A stretch of DNA of 64,000 bases from Phanerochaete sordida (Eukaryota > Basidiomycota > Agaricomycetes > Polyporales > Phanerochaetaceae), in contig BPQB01000011.1 of assembly GCA_019973155.2 (NCBI GenBank), positions 611,258 through 675,257 of the forward strand, read 5' to 3'. The position numbers and the translations under genes were made by a program. The first letter of the stretch is position 1; every line of letters starts with the position of its first letter. Positions 24,453 through 35,393 of this stretch are shown here, piece by piece. The notes under the pieces were generated by a model. The model saw only the letters and a list, made by a program, of their open reading frames with translations, did no database searches and was not told the DNA's origin.

Positions 24453-25361
24453 ATGGATCGAGACGCAATAATTACAGCATCGTGGACCGCCTGGGTGGCT
24501 ACGTTCTCTGTTGTAAGCATCTGCCAAGCCAGCCATCAAATTGCATCAAAGCTGAAAGACTGACCGAGAGGCGTCCAGGTTAGCAAGGTGGCAGCAGAAG
24601 CCCAACGCTTTACAACACGCAGTGTAATTCTGCTTCATGCATTGTTATTCCCTCATATCATGGCAGAAACGCTTATGCTGGTACGCTTCTATCGAAGGGC
24701 TTGCGGCGATGATCCTAAAGTGTTAGCCCAGATGCTCATTGCAACCTTCGCGTTGACGTACATACCGTCAGCGCGCTCAGTAATGAGCGCACTACTCTGG
24801 CTGTCGACACACATCCTGCAGCTGCGCCTCGCCGCATACGTTTACTGCACACGCCCACCTCGTCCACCCTGCACGCCGCCCACGCCTGCCCACACCAGCC
24901 TGTCGCCCATCTTACGCCGGCGCGACCGGCCCATGAGAGCGCGCACGGTGTCCGGCGAGGGCAGCAGAGACCGGTCGCTCGAAACGCTGCGGCAGCTGCT
25001 GCTCCCGACGTGCCTGCTGCTCTCGCTACTGTGCGGGGTGCCAGGGCCAGGACTCGTGCTCGCAAGCGTGGGGATCGTCGTCGACGCGGGCGGCGGCGGG
25101 CTCATCGACGAGGATTTCGTGCGGCACGTCCGCCGGAGCGTCGTCCGCGTGCGCTTCGCCAACCCGCTCACGTCTGCAGAGGCGCCCCCGCCGCGCAGTC
25201 CCACGGTGCAATCTGCGGATGCGGGCCGGACAGAGCGAGGGGAGAGTCGCACGGAGTGGGCTGCGCAGAGGTCCTTGGTGATCCGGATGGCTGTATACGC
25301 CACTGCTGCGTACGGGGCGAGGTGCATCATAACGGCGGGATACCAGGCTCTCGAAGCGTAG
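24453..25361 (+). CDS. Small multi-pass membrane protein, unknown (280 aa)
   Basis: Exons 24453-24512 and 24579-25361 (donor GTAAGC, acceptor CCAG) give 280 residues. Predicted membrane segments: ASWTAWVATFSVVSKVA, VILLHALLFPHIMAETLMLV, LIATFALTYIPSARSVMSAL running into LWLSTHILQLRLAAYVY, and LLLPTCLLLSLLCGVPGPGL. A polar, Arg-rich loop (about residues 125-160) and a polar C-terminus follow. I do not recognise the family. Codon use is C/G-ending as in neighbouring genes, supporting a real gene. Confidence 0.6.
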
Positions 25362-25510
25362 TCCATGTTCCGACTCGGAGGCGCCTCGAGGAGTCGCACG
25401 TAGATGTGATAGACTGCGAGAAGAAATGTATAGTTTACAAAGGTCGTTAAAAGAGGTATCATGCCACGATGGTATACAACACGTTACTGTCCAATGTTTC
25501 GCATAAAGTG

Positions 25511-26170
25511 TCATGTCGTGCCGGCTACTGTGCCCGGTGCATCAAGCACCGGCACCCGGACTCGCAAAGTACCAACGGCGTATTCGTGCTGGAGGGTCCC
25601 TGTGCAGCTATCAGAAGGAGGCGGCTTCTGCGTGCATGGCATGAGGACCAGTACTGTCGCTTGAGCGTCGACGAGCTTGGGCTGCGGCGGCGGTGGCGGG
25701 GGCGGCGGGTATGCACGACGAAGCCATGTGAATCTTGAATGGTCATGTCGGAAAACCCGAGAACGTCGGTGATCTAGGAAGCGAAGCGTACCTTCCGGGA
25801 GCAACAGGCAGCGTTAGAGGCGTTTTGTCGGACCGTTGCTCGAGCAGAAGCTGCAGCGCAAGTGGCTGTCATACGGACATATCGTCAGCGTGTGTCAAAG
25901 CCCCCAGGGTGGTGTACGCACCAGCGCCTTCCACGCCTCTCTGTCCGCAGTGCCCCGAGCATCGACATCTACGAAGACATCCCAAAGCTGTGGCCTGACT
26001 TTCGGGGGCCCTCGGCGGCGCGGACGCTGCTGCTGCAAGGCCTGGGTCATGGTGATGCGGGCCTTGAACAGCGTGACAGCGAGTGCTAGGAAGATCGCCC
26101 CGATGAGGGCGAAGAAGAAGAAGGAGCTGCAGCACGCGGACGGCGGTGAGCGACCACGCATTGTCGACAA
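25511..26170 (-). CDS. Small single-pass membrane protein with proline-rich tail
   Basis: Three exons: the first from 26170 (MSTMRGRSPPSACCSSFFFF) with one strong membrane helix (FFFFALIGAIFLALAVTLF) and LWDVFVDVDARGTADREAW; the second PLALQLLLEQRSDKTPLTLP; the third FTWLRRAYPPPPPPPPQPKL, then VDAQATVLVLMPCTQKPPP and a beta-rich end. Donors are GTGCGT and GTACGC and phases agree. N-terminal helix, W-D motif, polyproline and a hydrophobic VxVLxxMP strand recall a family of short agaricomycete hypothetical proteins known to me only by pattern. No function proposed. Confidence 0.6.
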
Positions 26171-26612
26171 ACTAGGGGGCGCACCTGCTGTCGACCATCT
26201 CTCACTCGCTCAACGAGCAGCAGCCCTGCGTGGTGGTCTCCCGTGGGCGGGCAAGGGCGCAGACGACAGGAGAGAAGGGGCATGAGAGCGTCCGCCCGAC
26301 ATCGTCATGTGCCTGTAGCGACCGTGAGTAAAGCGGAGAGACTGCGTGATGTCGAACGCTGCGCAGCGTCGAGACGCCTGGTATCCCTGGGAACCCGCAA
26401 GGGCTTTATGGCAGCCTCGGACGGCTGGTTCTCGCTGCGGTGGGTCGGTAGCAGAGCCAGCGGAATGGGCGTGCAGAGACAGGGCCTGGCGCTTGCCTGC
26501 GCGTCTGGACGAGCGAGGCCACCAAGGCGCCGTCTGCATATCTCGCCACATCCGCGTGGCGGAGGTTTAACACGGCTTGCGTCCCGACCTCCACCACGAT
26601 CTAGTGCCCAAC
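26171..26612. other. Intergenic, divergent promoter region
   Basis: Between the small membrane protein (minus) and the F-box/LRR gene (plus). No gene or repeat recognised. Confidence 0.4.
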
Positions 26613-28292
26613 ATGCATCCCGCTCTCTACATCACCGAGCTATTGACCGCGATACTGCCAGCCGCTGATAGTTGGAGCCCAGAGAAACGACGCACGGCTG
26701 CAGCTATGGCATCCACATGTCGAGCGTTTTACGAACCCGCGACCAACTTCCTCTGGGAGGAGCTTCCATACGTAGAGCCTTTGCTGGATTGCTTGGCTGG
26801 GGCGCATGGCATAGATTCGCCCCCTTCTACTGTGAGTCTGCTCCAGCTTTACACAATTGCTGTGCACAAGCGATCTTGTCTCCAGGATGGTGCTTCTGGG
26901 CTAGCTGTTGGAAAGTGGGCTTGCTTCTTCACGCATGCTACCCGTGTCAAAGTATTACACGTTGAGCTGAAAGAGTACCCCTCGTACAGCGACGAGGCTT
27001 CTAAAAGTGTGGACGATCGAAAGTATGAAGACATCGAAGAACAACTCAGTACGCTCGTCCTTATACACACACTCTCCGAGTCTCCGATCTTCCCCAAGCT
27101 ACACACGGTGGTCGTCACCGACTATTTCTTTGCACCAAGGTGGTCATATGCTTCATACGTACCCTTCTTCATGGGTCCAGAAGTACGACGCGTGAAAGTG
27201 GAAGCTTTGGGCCACGCAACGACACAAGCTCTCAGTCAGCTCACCCTCTCGTGCCCTCAGCTCCGGCAACTCGAGCTCGACTATGTCTTTGACAGCGATA
27301 TAAAGCTTCTCCGGTGCTACCAAGCTCTTGAAGAAGCTCTTTGCAGCCATCATCAATGCCCCGTCGGCTTGCCGATGGCACTAGCGCAACTAGGTTCCCT
27401 TCGGCGCGCGTCATTGCGTTTTCCCCCGGAGTTCGCAGGGCTCGGGAAGTCTGGCGGCCAATCGATCCTGTTCCCGAACTTGGAATCCCTCAAATTATAC
27501 GACTTCCCAAGCATTTCGATACTCCCGGATTTTATCCAGTCGATCGGCTCGACGCGGTTAACCTCTCTAACCGTCGAGGACCTTGGGTGGGTGAGCAACG
27601 ACACCACGCCCTTCGACCAGACAATTGCTGCTCTCGCCAAATTTCCGATGCTGCGCGAGTTAATCCTCGAGGGCACTGACCACACACCGTTGCATGTACT
27701 TGATCGCTCGGTCTTCCCTCCACTGCCACCGCCAAAGCTTCATCTGCTCGAAGAATTGACCATCTCGCTTCCAGACGTCTTCCACGTAGAGACGCAGACG
27801 ATTCCGGAGCTTGGTAAAGCCTGGCCTTCCCTACGCCGTTTGGACGTCCGCACGAAGTACAAAACCTATGGCCACGAAGACCCTCCTCGAGTCTGGACAC
27901 TGGATGCGTTAGATTTGTGTGCAGCTCATCTCCCGAACCTGCAATACTTGGACATGGACTTCGACACCTCGACCATCCGCTCGCTTCCTCCTCCTTCTTC
28001 TCGCTCTCTATCACATATCACAATCTACACCGCCTTTACTCAAGTCGACGAGCAGGATGTGGCCCTAATTGCGGCCTACATTTCCTCCATATATCCCAAC
28101 GCTCACGTGCTCTTCGAGCATATATGGTGGGGAGGTGAGGACGATCCTGACGTACGGCGTTGGATCGATATCGGACGAGCCGTAGCGAAGGCGCGCGGGA
28201 ATGACGGTGAGACACTTGCTGTCGTCCTCTGCTATCTCATCTTTCAATTAACGCTGCTGTCTCCAGGACCTGCCACATCAATCGAGCATTAA
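26613..28292 (+). CDS. F-box/LRR protein, paralogue D of the 54-59.6 kb array
   Basis: Starts MHPALYITELLTAILPA at 26613. The sequence stays open to 28292, but two canonical introns are embedded: 26832-26885 (54 nt, GTGAGT...CCAG) and 28207-28266 (60 nt, GTGAGA...CCAG). Both are multiples of three without a stop. Spliced, it gives 521 residues; the first intron is at the same place as in paralogues A-C. The F-box-like N-terminus (AAAMASTCRAFYEPATNFLW) is followed by leucine-rich repeats (PKLHTVVVTDYFF, CPQLRQLELDYVF, FPNLESLKLYDFP, FPMLRELILEG, WPSLRRLDVRTKY, LPNLQYLDMDFDT). Likely an SCF substrate adaptor; substrate unknown. Confidence 0.85.
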   Translation: MHPALYITELLTAILPAADSWSPEKRRTAAAMASTCRAFYEPATNFLWEELPYVEPLLDCLAGAHGIDSPPSTVSLLQLYTIAVHKRSCLQDGASGLAVGKWACFFTHATRVKVLHVELKEYPSYSDEASKSVDDRKYEDIEEQLSTLVLIHTLSESPIFPKLHTVVVTDYFFAPRWSYASYVPFFMGPEVRRVKVEALGHATTQALSQLTLSCPQLRQLELDYVFDSDIKLLRCYQALEEALCSHHQCPVGLPMALAQLGSLRRASLRFPPEFAGLGKSGGQSILFPNLESLKLYDFPSISILPDFIQSIGSTRLTSLTVEDLGWVSNDTTPFDQTIAALAKFPMLRELILEGTDHTPLHVLDRSVFPPLPPPKLHLLEELTISLPDVFHVETQTIPELGKAWPSLRRLDVRTKYKTYGHEDPPRVWTLDALDLCAAHLPNLQYLDMDFDTSTIRSLPPPSSRSLSHITIYTAFTQVDEQDVALIAAYISSIYPNAHVLFEHIWWGGEDDPDVRRWIDIGRAVAKARGNDGETLAVVLCYLIFQLTLLSPGPATSIEH

Positions 28293-28695
28293 TTTGTTAG
28301 ACCTACGGCTCTGCACGCAGGCTACGCCGCGGCGTAAATTACTCTCAACCCGAACTCGAGATCCTGTTCCTTGTCTGTGCTCTGGCAAACGCTATGCCTT
28401 CAAGTCCGGCCTCGTGATTATTACGCCTTGCGCGGTCCAGCACAAATGCGCTTTGATCCCGACGCTTGCCATGTTGTCTACGTCTCAGACTAGACCGTCA
28501 CTACGCAAGGCAGAAATATGGTATTATGTACAGAACAGATAGTATACAAGGCGTTGAGGCCTCTACGTGCGGCTCACGGAGCCGCGGAACCTCCAAGACT
28601 GATGAGAGTCGTCGCAAATCGTCATGAGATCATCGAGAATGAGTGGTGCGTTTTGTCGTCCTGAAAGACGCGTGGACACGGGCCAGCGGAGCTGC
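28293..28695. other. Convergent 3' spacer
   Basis: Between the stop codons of the F-box/LRR gene and OPI3. No coding signal; both 3' UTRs presumably lie here. Confidence 0.4.
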
Positions 28696-29518
28696 TCAAA
28701 GCTCTTTCTTGCTCTTCGCCTTCTGACTCGCGGCGCGGTTGGAGTAGATCATGTCCGTGAAGGGGCTAACGGGAGACATGTTAGGCACGGCGACTATAAG
28801 AACGACAGACACGTACCCCTCGAAGCGGAGCGCGATGAGGTACACGATGTACACGTAGATCGTGACGAACACGCCTGCGGGGCGCTCATACCTGGCGCGC
28901 GGTCAGCTGCGTCTGGACACACGACGTAGGAGACACTCACCAGAGCGCGACGCCGAGGAAGCACATGGTGCTGCCGACGTACATGGGGTCGCGGAGGACG
29001 TTGAACGGGAAGCCCTCGACGCGGTGGTCCATAAGGATGCCGAAGTAGTCACCGAGGAACGTGCCCGTGATGCCGAGCGCGTACGTCGACGTCAGCACGA
29101 AGAGCTGGCCCGCCGCGAAGAGCGCGCCCGCGACGAGCGTGTTGAGCGGCGCGGGCAGCATCGCGTGGCGCGGCTGCTCGTGCAGCGCGCGTTCGTACCT
29201 GGGAGAGAGTTGTCAGAGCGCGGCAAACGCGGGAAGGCGGGCGCGTACAGGCGGTCGCGCAGGATGCCGAAGGAGAAGATGAGGAAGGCCAGGAAGTAGC
29301 ATCCACGGCGCGCGTTCCCGCCGAACATACGGGTTATCGTCTTATTCCTGTACTCTGGGTTCATATACACGTCAGGTTGGATATATCTTGGAGAAAAACA
29401 TGGATCGCGTGCCATTTCGTGCGACGATGTTCCATGCTGTCGGGTTGAAGGCTATCGCGGCCAGCGAGATCAGCAGCGAGGGCTTGGAGAAGTCGACATA
29501 GGCAAGAAGTGAAGACAT
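28696..29518 (-). CDS. OPI3: Phospholipid methyltransferase, OPI3/PEMT type
   Basis: Phosphatidyl-N-methylethanolamine N-methyltransferase, which adds the last methyl groups in phosphatidylcholine synthesis at the ER. Exons 29518-29413, 29354-29249, 29198-28941, 28891-28817 and 28765-28696 give 204 residues, the family's normal size. Diagnostic segments: FNPTAWNIVARNEYRNKTIT, GCYFLAFLIFSFGILRDRLY, YALGITGTFLGDYFGILMDH, VEGFPFNVLRDPMYVGSTMC (SAM-binding region), YERPAGVFVTIYVYIVYLIA, and a basic tail KAKSKKEL. Intron 1 (29355-29412) begins GC rather than GT; this GC-AG intron is needed to produce ARN-EYRNK in phase. Other introns are GT-AG. Confidence 0.93.
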
Positions 29519-30193
29519 GGCCCGGTTCGGCGAGTGGGAAGCTGTTGGCCTGAAGAGTGCGGGGAAGATGATGCAGGAAGACAGACACGTCACAGCCCGC
29601 GGGTGCCTTCGCGGTCCACGTCACGGCGTGTGATTTGTGACTACTCGTGACGGTGACAAGCATCATTGGGGAAGATGCGGTCGACCAGCCTGTATTTCAG
29701 CGGGAATGCCGTTTGAAAGCCCTCTCAGACCACTGTACAGACCATTTTATTCGGATAATGTCGTCTACGCGTGAGGTGGAAGGAACGTTGCATGTTTATC
29801 GGCAAGCACGAAAGCTCGTGAACCTTGCGGCGGGTGTTCACACTGGACAATCTTTAAGTTGAATGCGCGGGCGAAGTGAACGGGCTGGTGAAGCACTTGT
29901 TGCTAGCCTGGCGGTCTTTCCAGCCACAGTAGAGGACACCGGTAGAGCACAGGCAACGACTTATATGCATCGTTCACGGAAATAGCGGGCTACAGCGAGG
30001 ATTACGAGAAAAGCGCAGAGAAAAGACGGCGACGGTATTAATACACAGCAGATAAGCACGTACATGCAGGCGAGAATATAATCCAAATCACAACCACAAC
30101 TCACAGAGTGCAGCAGTAGCGCTGCAATCTATCCAGGTCCTATCCAAACGTCCCTGGGCTTCCGCCATCCGGAAGCAGAGGGACGCTCCATCA
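29519..30193. other. Intergenic, OPI3 promoter side
   Basis: 675 bp holding the OPI3 upstream region and the 3' flank of the E2 gene. No inositol-response-type motif was convincingly found. No gene seen. Confidence 0.4.
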
Positions 30194-31404
30194 TTACAAC
30201 CGCTTGAGGGCCTTCTTGCGCTTCTCAGCCCCACTGTTTGCGCTTGCCGCGGTCCGCTTGACCGCCTTCGTCGTGGGGGCGGCGGCCTTGTTCTCGCTGG
30301 CCACCGATTGCGACGGTGCGACGTTCGAGTCCGTCGGCGCAAGCGGTGCCGGCGATGTATGTCTGTCCTTGTTCGGCAGTTTAGTGCCTGCGTTTTCCCG
30401 ACCAGTGCCTTCGAAGTTTGAGGGCGAGACCTGGAGCGGGCCCGAGGAGAGTGGCTTGGAGGACGAGGTGGAAGAAGAGGGCGTGATGAAGGTGGTGACG
30501 GGCTGTTTTGACGACGCTGGTGGCGCAGCCTTCGCAAGGCCCTTGGACGTGGAGGGTTTCGCGTCTTCATCAGCCGATGGGGCATCAAACTCTGAGGGTG
30601 GGACCTGCGTTCCGACCATTAGCCTCGCTCTCCTTCCATAGACAACCCTTGGGCCGGTAGACCACGCAAGCACAGCAAGTGTGCCTCGTCTAACGCGTCG
30701 GCTTCCCGTTACTAGCGCTGCGGTGCAACGACTAGACAATTGTCCTGACGCGAACCATGGCCAGACGCTCGACGACAACGACACGAGCAGATTGCTCGGG
30801 TCTACCGTTTTGGAAATTGCTGCCAGAATGGACTGATGCTCACCCTTGGGGTCGCATGCACACTCGTGATGAGCCTGGCGCGAGAGCAGTAGTCGTCATA
30901 GTTCTCGAGGAGCAGCTTTCCGGCCTCCTCGTCGAGGGCAGACTCGGGGTTGGGGTAGATGAGCAGGCATTTGACGGTAACGAGTATGTGGCCGATGCCA
31001 TACTCGGATTTCCAATCCTTCTTCAGGGTGTTCACACAGATCTCACCCGTGGGCCCGACGTTGGGGTGAAAGATCTTCGTCGCAAACCAGCCTAGACGCG
31101 CCCTGTGAGAAACACCAGAAGCGGTGGGATCACTGTCACGTACACTTTGGTGGGGCAGCAGGGAACTCCTCTGTGAACTTGAACTTGACCCTGAAGTACC
31201 CACCGGCGTATGGCGTGCCCTCTACGGTGCGCAGAACGCGAAATGTCATGAGGTTCGCGCCTGGGTGGGACTGCAGAGGCTGCACGCACCTGGGCCCTGT
31301 ATGATACCCGTCACGTCCAGCATGTTGTCTTCCGCCGTCGAAACGCGAATGCCCTCGGACGGGTTGGTCTGGAGTTCGGTCAGCTCGCGCATGAGCCGGC
31401 GCAT
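30194..31404 (-). CDS. UBE2S: Ubiquitin-conjugating enzyme E2, UBE2S type
   Basis: E2 that in animals elongates K11-linked ubiquitin chains on APC/C substrates. The UBC fold is readable: [58 protein letters not shown], then [20 protein letters not shown] with the catalytic Cys in [32 protein letters not shown] and [21 protein letters not shown] low-complexity Ser/Thr/Lys tail ends [11 protein letters not shown], matching the Leu-Arg-type tail by which UBE2S docks on APC/C. The last exon is 30604-30194, after an unusually long 239-nt intron (30605-30843). The start is uncertain: Met at 31404 is conservative, but an upstream exon near 31485 joined at 31443 is possible. Confidence 0.85.
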
Positions 31405-32183
31405 GACTGCTGGGGTGGGCTGCAGCGCGGGCGCATCTGTCAGAATTTGGCCATGAAAATGCGATTACCGCAGGACGCACCATGTTTGCTGACGGGACCG
31501 GTGAGGAAAAGAAGGCAGAGAGACACAGGCGGGGGACAGCGAGGAAGGGCGGTGAGGTGAAGTTGAACTGTTCCACGAACACTCCGAAGAAAGCAAGAGG
31601 CTGGTTCGGCATCCCGCGGATTATTGAAACTCCGCCACAATGCCGGATTGGTCAGCACGTCCTGCGTCGTGGTGCATCCTTCACTCGATTGCAAGCTGGT
31701 GTGCACCTGAAAGGCACCCCACACTGAACTTCTACGAAATCGGGAGCACGAAACGTATTGCAGATACGTCTTCCTTGGTGGGTTTTTTTGGCGGCGATCT
31801 GCTGGGAGGCCGTGTCGCGGAACGAGGGGAGCCAGAGGAAAGCTCAGGATATTATTCCGTCATGCCTCAGCAGACTTATAGCACGGCTATAGCATGCGTA
31901 TTTATGTCCTCGAAGAGTGCGTTTGTTTGTTATGCTAAAGTTCTGAAGGAGTGTTTCATTACAAGGTGTATTGCATGCGATTTATAGTGGCGTCGGATTC
32001 TGCCGAGCGCCACAAAGTCCTAGTACTGTTCACTAAAGTGCGATGTAACTACAGAATACTGAGTACAAGACCCGCAGAGATACACTACGGCAGCATGTCA
32101 CAGGCATACATGTTTCAAGCCTAATGGTACAGCGAGCCCAAGAAAAAAGTCGAGACAGAAGAACGAAAGAATGCGGGGGATAT
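31405..32183. other. Intergenic; may contain the first exon of the E2 gene
   Basis: Includes a possible E2 5' exon or leader with a GTGCGT donor at about 31480. The remainder is AT-richer spacer with no coding signal. Confidence 0.4.
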
Positions 32184-33926
32184 TTACAAGAAATGCTTCT
32201 GGACCGGTGCGGGTATAACGAACTGGAAAACCTTGACTGCGAACTCGTACGGCCAGGCGACCATGGTGGAGACATAGCTGAGCGCGACGCGGCCGTACGT
32301 CTTGCGACGCACCAACGACGGGCGCGGTCCGCTGTGGCTGCGGCTGCGGCTCCTGCTGAGCTTGCGTGCGCCGCGCTTGCGCGTCTCCCCTGCGCCAGCC
32401 GACGTGTGAGATGCGCTCTCCTTGTCTGAAACGTAGGTACCTTCCGAGTCCGAGTCTGCCGCCTCGGGTATCGTCTCCAGCGGTGTGCCGTTGAAGAAGT
32501 GGACTGTGCCTGAGGGCGAGATCGGAGGGGACGTTGAAATGGATGTCGTGATGGGTTTCGTGTACGAGGAACTCGGTGTGAGGAATGGGTATTGGTTGGA
32601 AATGCTGAAGGTCATGCCGGAAAATAGAGTGCGAAGTCGGACGAGGAATTGGGAGATAAACGGAGGCAGGGCGATGTTGACCGAATCCTTGGTGGCCTGC
32701 GCATGCGCGGAGACGACGCGAAATTGCTGTTTCTGCTGCTCCTCGAGGCGTAGAACAATGCTTTCCAGGGCGGCCAAACGGCTGTTATGAGAGACGCGCG
32801 CGGATTCTGTCTTCCGCTCCTGGCGATGGACAGTGCGCTCGACGGTCTCAAGGGCCTCGCCAATCTCGTCGCACGCTTCTTCCAGAGGAGCGACCTTGTC
32901 CGCCTTGCTTCGTACGTCATGAAGAGCACGCTCGAGGGACGCAAGGCGCTTCATCGCAGAATCGAGCTTCTGCTCTAGCGAACGATGGTACTCTTCTTCT
33001 TCTTCCGCATACATGGCTTCTTGGAGATCGTCCGTTCGTTGTTGCACCCGAGAGACGAGGTGCATCCACGGACGGATACCAGTAGCGAGGACAAAGAGGG
33101 TCGTGCTGAACCACGACAGGCTGTCTACGCCTTCCATGGCGGAGAAGATGTGGCGAATAAGGACTGCACCGACGAAGGGGGAAACGACTGTGAAGGCGAG
33201 GAGGAAGAGTTCCTGAGTCCGAAGTTCGGACGACGCGAACTGAGCGCGGACATCCTGGACGACTTCACCCAGTTTCTTGCGCGAGCGAGGACGTGAGCTA
33301 TTATACAATTTCCACGGAACTGGGGACTCGATGAGCACGCATATGGGGGAGAACGGAGCGAGCTGACCTTCGATAAGCTGGTGCAAATAGAAAATAAGCA
33401 GTAGGAGGAGAAACAGGTTCTTCACATGGTCACTGCCGGTAAGCCAGTTGCCGACGGGTGACACAAGAGCCACGACCATGGACCATTCAAGGTCGGCCCA
33501 AGTGCGCGATTGCTTCTCTTTCGCGACCGACGAGGATCGTGGCCTGGACGGCGGACGCGGGACATCGCTGCGGTCGACGCCCTTCCCTTTGTCTCCAACG
33601 AACGCATCGGCAGAGTGGGACGTTGCAAAGGAGGTGTTTGACTGATCGCTTTGAGCCCCTTCGTACAGATCCTCATCCCCCGACCCTGCTACGGAGTAGT
33701 CCTCTGACTCCGACCCAACCTCGTCTTCCTCGTCGACCGGCGGGAGGCGCGTACGTAGTTCTGTCTCCAGCTGGGATTTGTGCATTCCGGAGTCTACGTC
33801 TCGAGGGTATTCATGGGAGATGGGGATGGCGAAGATGGATGTCCAGGAAAAGAAAGATGAGACAACGCGTGCAGGAGACGGCGCGTTGACGTCGGGCTGC
33901 ATGTGCGCTAGACGCCCGGAAGGCAC
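32184..33926 (-). CDS. Coiled-coil membrane protein, unknown (580 aa)
   Basis: One open frame of 580 residues (start 33926; Met 9 at 33902 is an alternative). Order: acidic N-terminus (VDEEDEVGSESEDYSVAGSG); membrane segments VVALVSPVGNWLTG with NLFLLLLLIFYLHQLIEG, LFLLAFTVVSPFVGAVLIRH and WFSTTLFVLATGIRPWMHLV; a long coiled coil (about residues 290-390: RVQQRTDDLQEAMYAEEEEE to LAALESIVLRLEEQQKQQF); a Ser/Pro-rich region; a basic patch (RKRGARKLSRSRSRSHS); and a hydrophobic C-terminus (VALSYVSTMVAWPYEFAVKV). It looks like an organelle-membrane tether or scaffold, but that is inference. Only 83 bp separate it from the divergent BTB gene. Confidence 0.75.
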   Translation of the reverse strand: MPSGRLAHMQPDVNAPSPARVVSSFFSWTSIFAIPISHEYPRDVDSGMHKSQLETELRTRLPPVDEEDEVGSESEDYSVAGSGDEDLYEGAQSDQSNTSFATSHSADAFVGDKGKGVDRSDVPRPPSRPRSSSVAKEKQSRTWADLEWSMVVALVSPVGNWLTGSDHVKNLFLLLLLIFYLHQLIEGQLAPFSPICVLIESPVPWKLYNSSRPRSRKKLGEVVQDVRAQFASSELRTQELFLLAFTVVSPFVGAVLIRHIFSAMEGVDSLSWFSTTLFVLATGIRPWMHLVSRVQQRTDDLQEAMYAEEEEEYHRSLEQKLDSAMKRLASLERALHDVRSKADKVAPLEEACDEIGEALETVERTVHRQERKTESARVSHNSRLAALESIVLRLEEQQKQQFRVVSAHAQATKDSVNIALPPFISQFLVRLRTLFSGMTFSISNQYPFLTPSSSYTKPITTSISTSPPISPSGTVHFFNGTPLETIPEAADSDSEGTYVSDKESASHTSAGAGETRKRGARKLSRSRSRSHSGPRPSLVRRKTYGRVALSYVSTMVAWPYEFAVKVFQFVIPAPVQKHFL

Positions 33927-34009
33927 GCGAGCGGGGCGACCACCTGCGGAGGCTATTCGGAAGACCAGCTCTGACTTCGACTGTCATCGTCATCGCTCGC
34001 CAGCTCATC
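33927..34009. promoter_or_regulatory. Short divergent promoter, coiled-coil protein / BTB gene
   Basis: 83 bp between start codons. Either both transcripts have very short leaders, or the minus-strand start is the internal Met at 33902. Confidence 0.35.
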
Positions 34010-35046
34010 ATGAATATTGACAGCGAGTTTTTGCAGTGCTCAAAGGATGCTGACCTGTGGTTTTCAGATGGAAGCATCGTCCTGAGGGCGGACAACGCGC
34101 TCTTCAAAGTCTACTCTGGCATCCTCGCGCAAGCATCTCCTGTGTTCAAGGACATGTTTTCATTCCCGCAACATCCTTCGAGCGACGATGAAACATACGA
34201 GGGTCTTCTTGTGGTTCATATGCCAGACTCTGCGGTGGACCTCAAGCCTTTCTTGAAGGCCATCCATGACAGCAGGTGAATAGTGCCGTTCATCGTGCCT
34301 CACCTCTTGGTGCGACTTATTCAAGTGCGGAATCGCCGTCCAGCTTCTTCGACCTCGGCAACCTACAAATGAAGGACATCCCCATGATTGTCTCTATGCT
34401 CCGCTTGAGTACAAAGTACCAGGTCTCGTTCCTGCGGAAGCGCGCCATCGAAGCCCTTCTTCGCTGGTACCCCTCCGGGCTCGAAGACTACAGCCCTATA
34501 GGGCAGTCTGCTCGGCCTCTCCAGGATCATTCTCGACATGTCCTGGTAGCGAACGCTGCACGGGAGACCGACGTGCCCGTACTTCTCCCCACCTCGCTCC
34601 TCTTCTGCTGCGCAACTGCGCCGGCGCCCGTCCTCTACGATGGCCTAGACGATAACGGAGAGCGCTACACCCTCAGCGACGCCAATAAACGCGCCATATT
34701 CCTAGGTCGCCTCCGCCTCTCTCATGCCGCACGCAGTCGCACGCAAGCGTTCTTCTTCTACCCCCGCACTCCGAACCCCAAGTGCTCGGCGCCGGAGCGC
34801 TGCAACGAGTTCTGCCGCATCTACTCCTCCGTGTTTGACGAGAAGGATGACCCCTGGATGAACCCGTTCTACCGCCTCAACTGGAAGGCGATACGAAGCA
34901 CCTGCTGCGCGAACTGTGCTACCAGCTGGGAGGCGCACCACGCCGAAGCTGCGCTACAAGTGTGGCAAGAGGTACCCTCCTACTTTGACCTCATGCCTTG
35001 GCCAGAATTGGCTGAGCGGTCAAAGGTGCCGATGGAAGAGGTGTAG
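34010..35046 (+). CDS. BTB/POZ-domain protein
   Basis: Exons 34010-34275 and 34344-35046 (GTGAAT...CCAG) give 322 residues. The N-terminus is a fungal BTB domain: DADLWFSDGSIVLRADNALF, KVYSGILAQASPVFKDMFSF, and after the intron MKDIPMIVSMLRLSTKYQVS with FLRKRAIEALLRWYPSGLED. The C-terminal half has cysteine pairs (NPKCSAPERCNEFCRIY, RSTCCANCATSWEAHH) that could bind a metal. BTB proteins of this basidiomycete type are numerous; a Cul3 adaptor role is possible but unproven. Confidence 0.85.
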
Positions 35047-35393
35047 GGGTGCCCTGATAGCCTTCTGCTGAGCTGTCAAAATTGACTGTTCGTGCCCTGG
35101 ACATTATGTGTACTATTTTCCGATATACCTCGGCTCGTGGCGGTATCTGTTTGAGTTCATACATACGGGATGGATATTGTACGCTGTAGAGTAGCATCTT
35201 CTGTACGCCGTGAACGTGCGTTGGGCAGAGTTATTTATGCACTAAATACTCCGATAACCCCGTTAACGGCCAAGTTTCACAGGTAATTCCCCGGAAACCC
35301 TGCTCTACGCTGGACGTCCACCCCGTCGTCCCGAGAGCCTCTCTCACCGCAGTCCTTTCCGTCCATCGACGGTACTATGTACCGCCAGACGCT
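35047..35393. other. Intergenic spacer
   Basis: 3' flank of the BTB gene and 5' flank of CNOT11. An AT-rich stretch lies near 35230-35260; no gene recognised. An extra 5' CNOT11 exon cannot be excluded. Confidence 0.35.
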
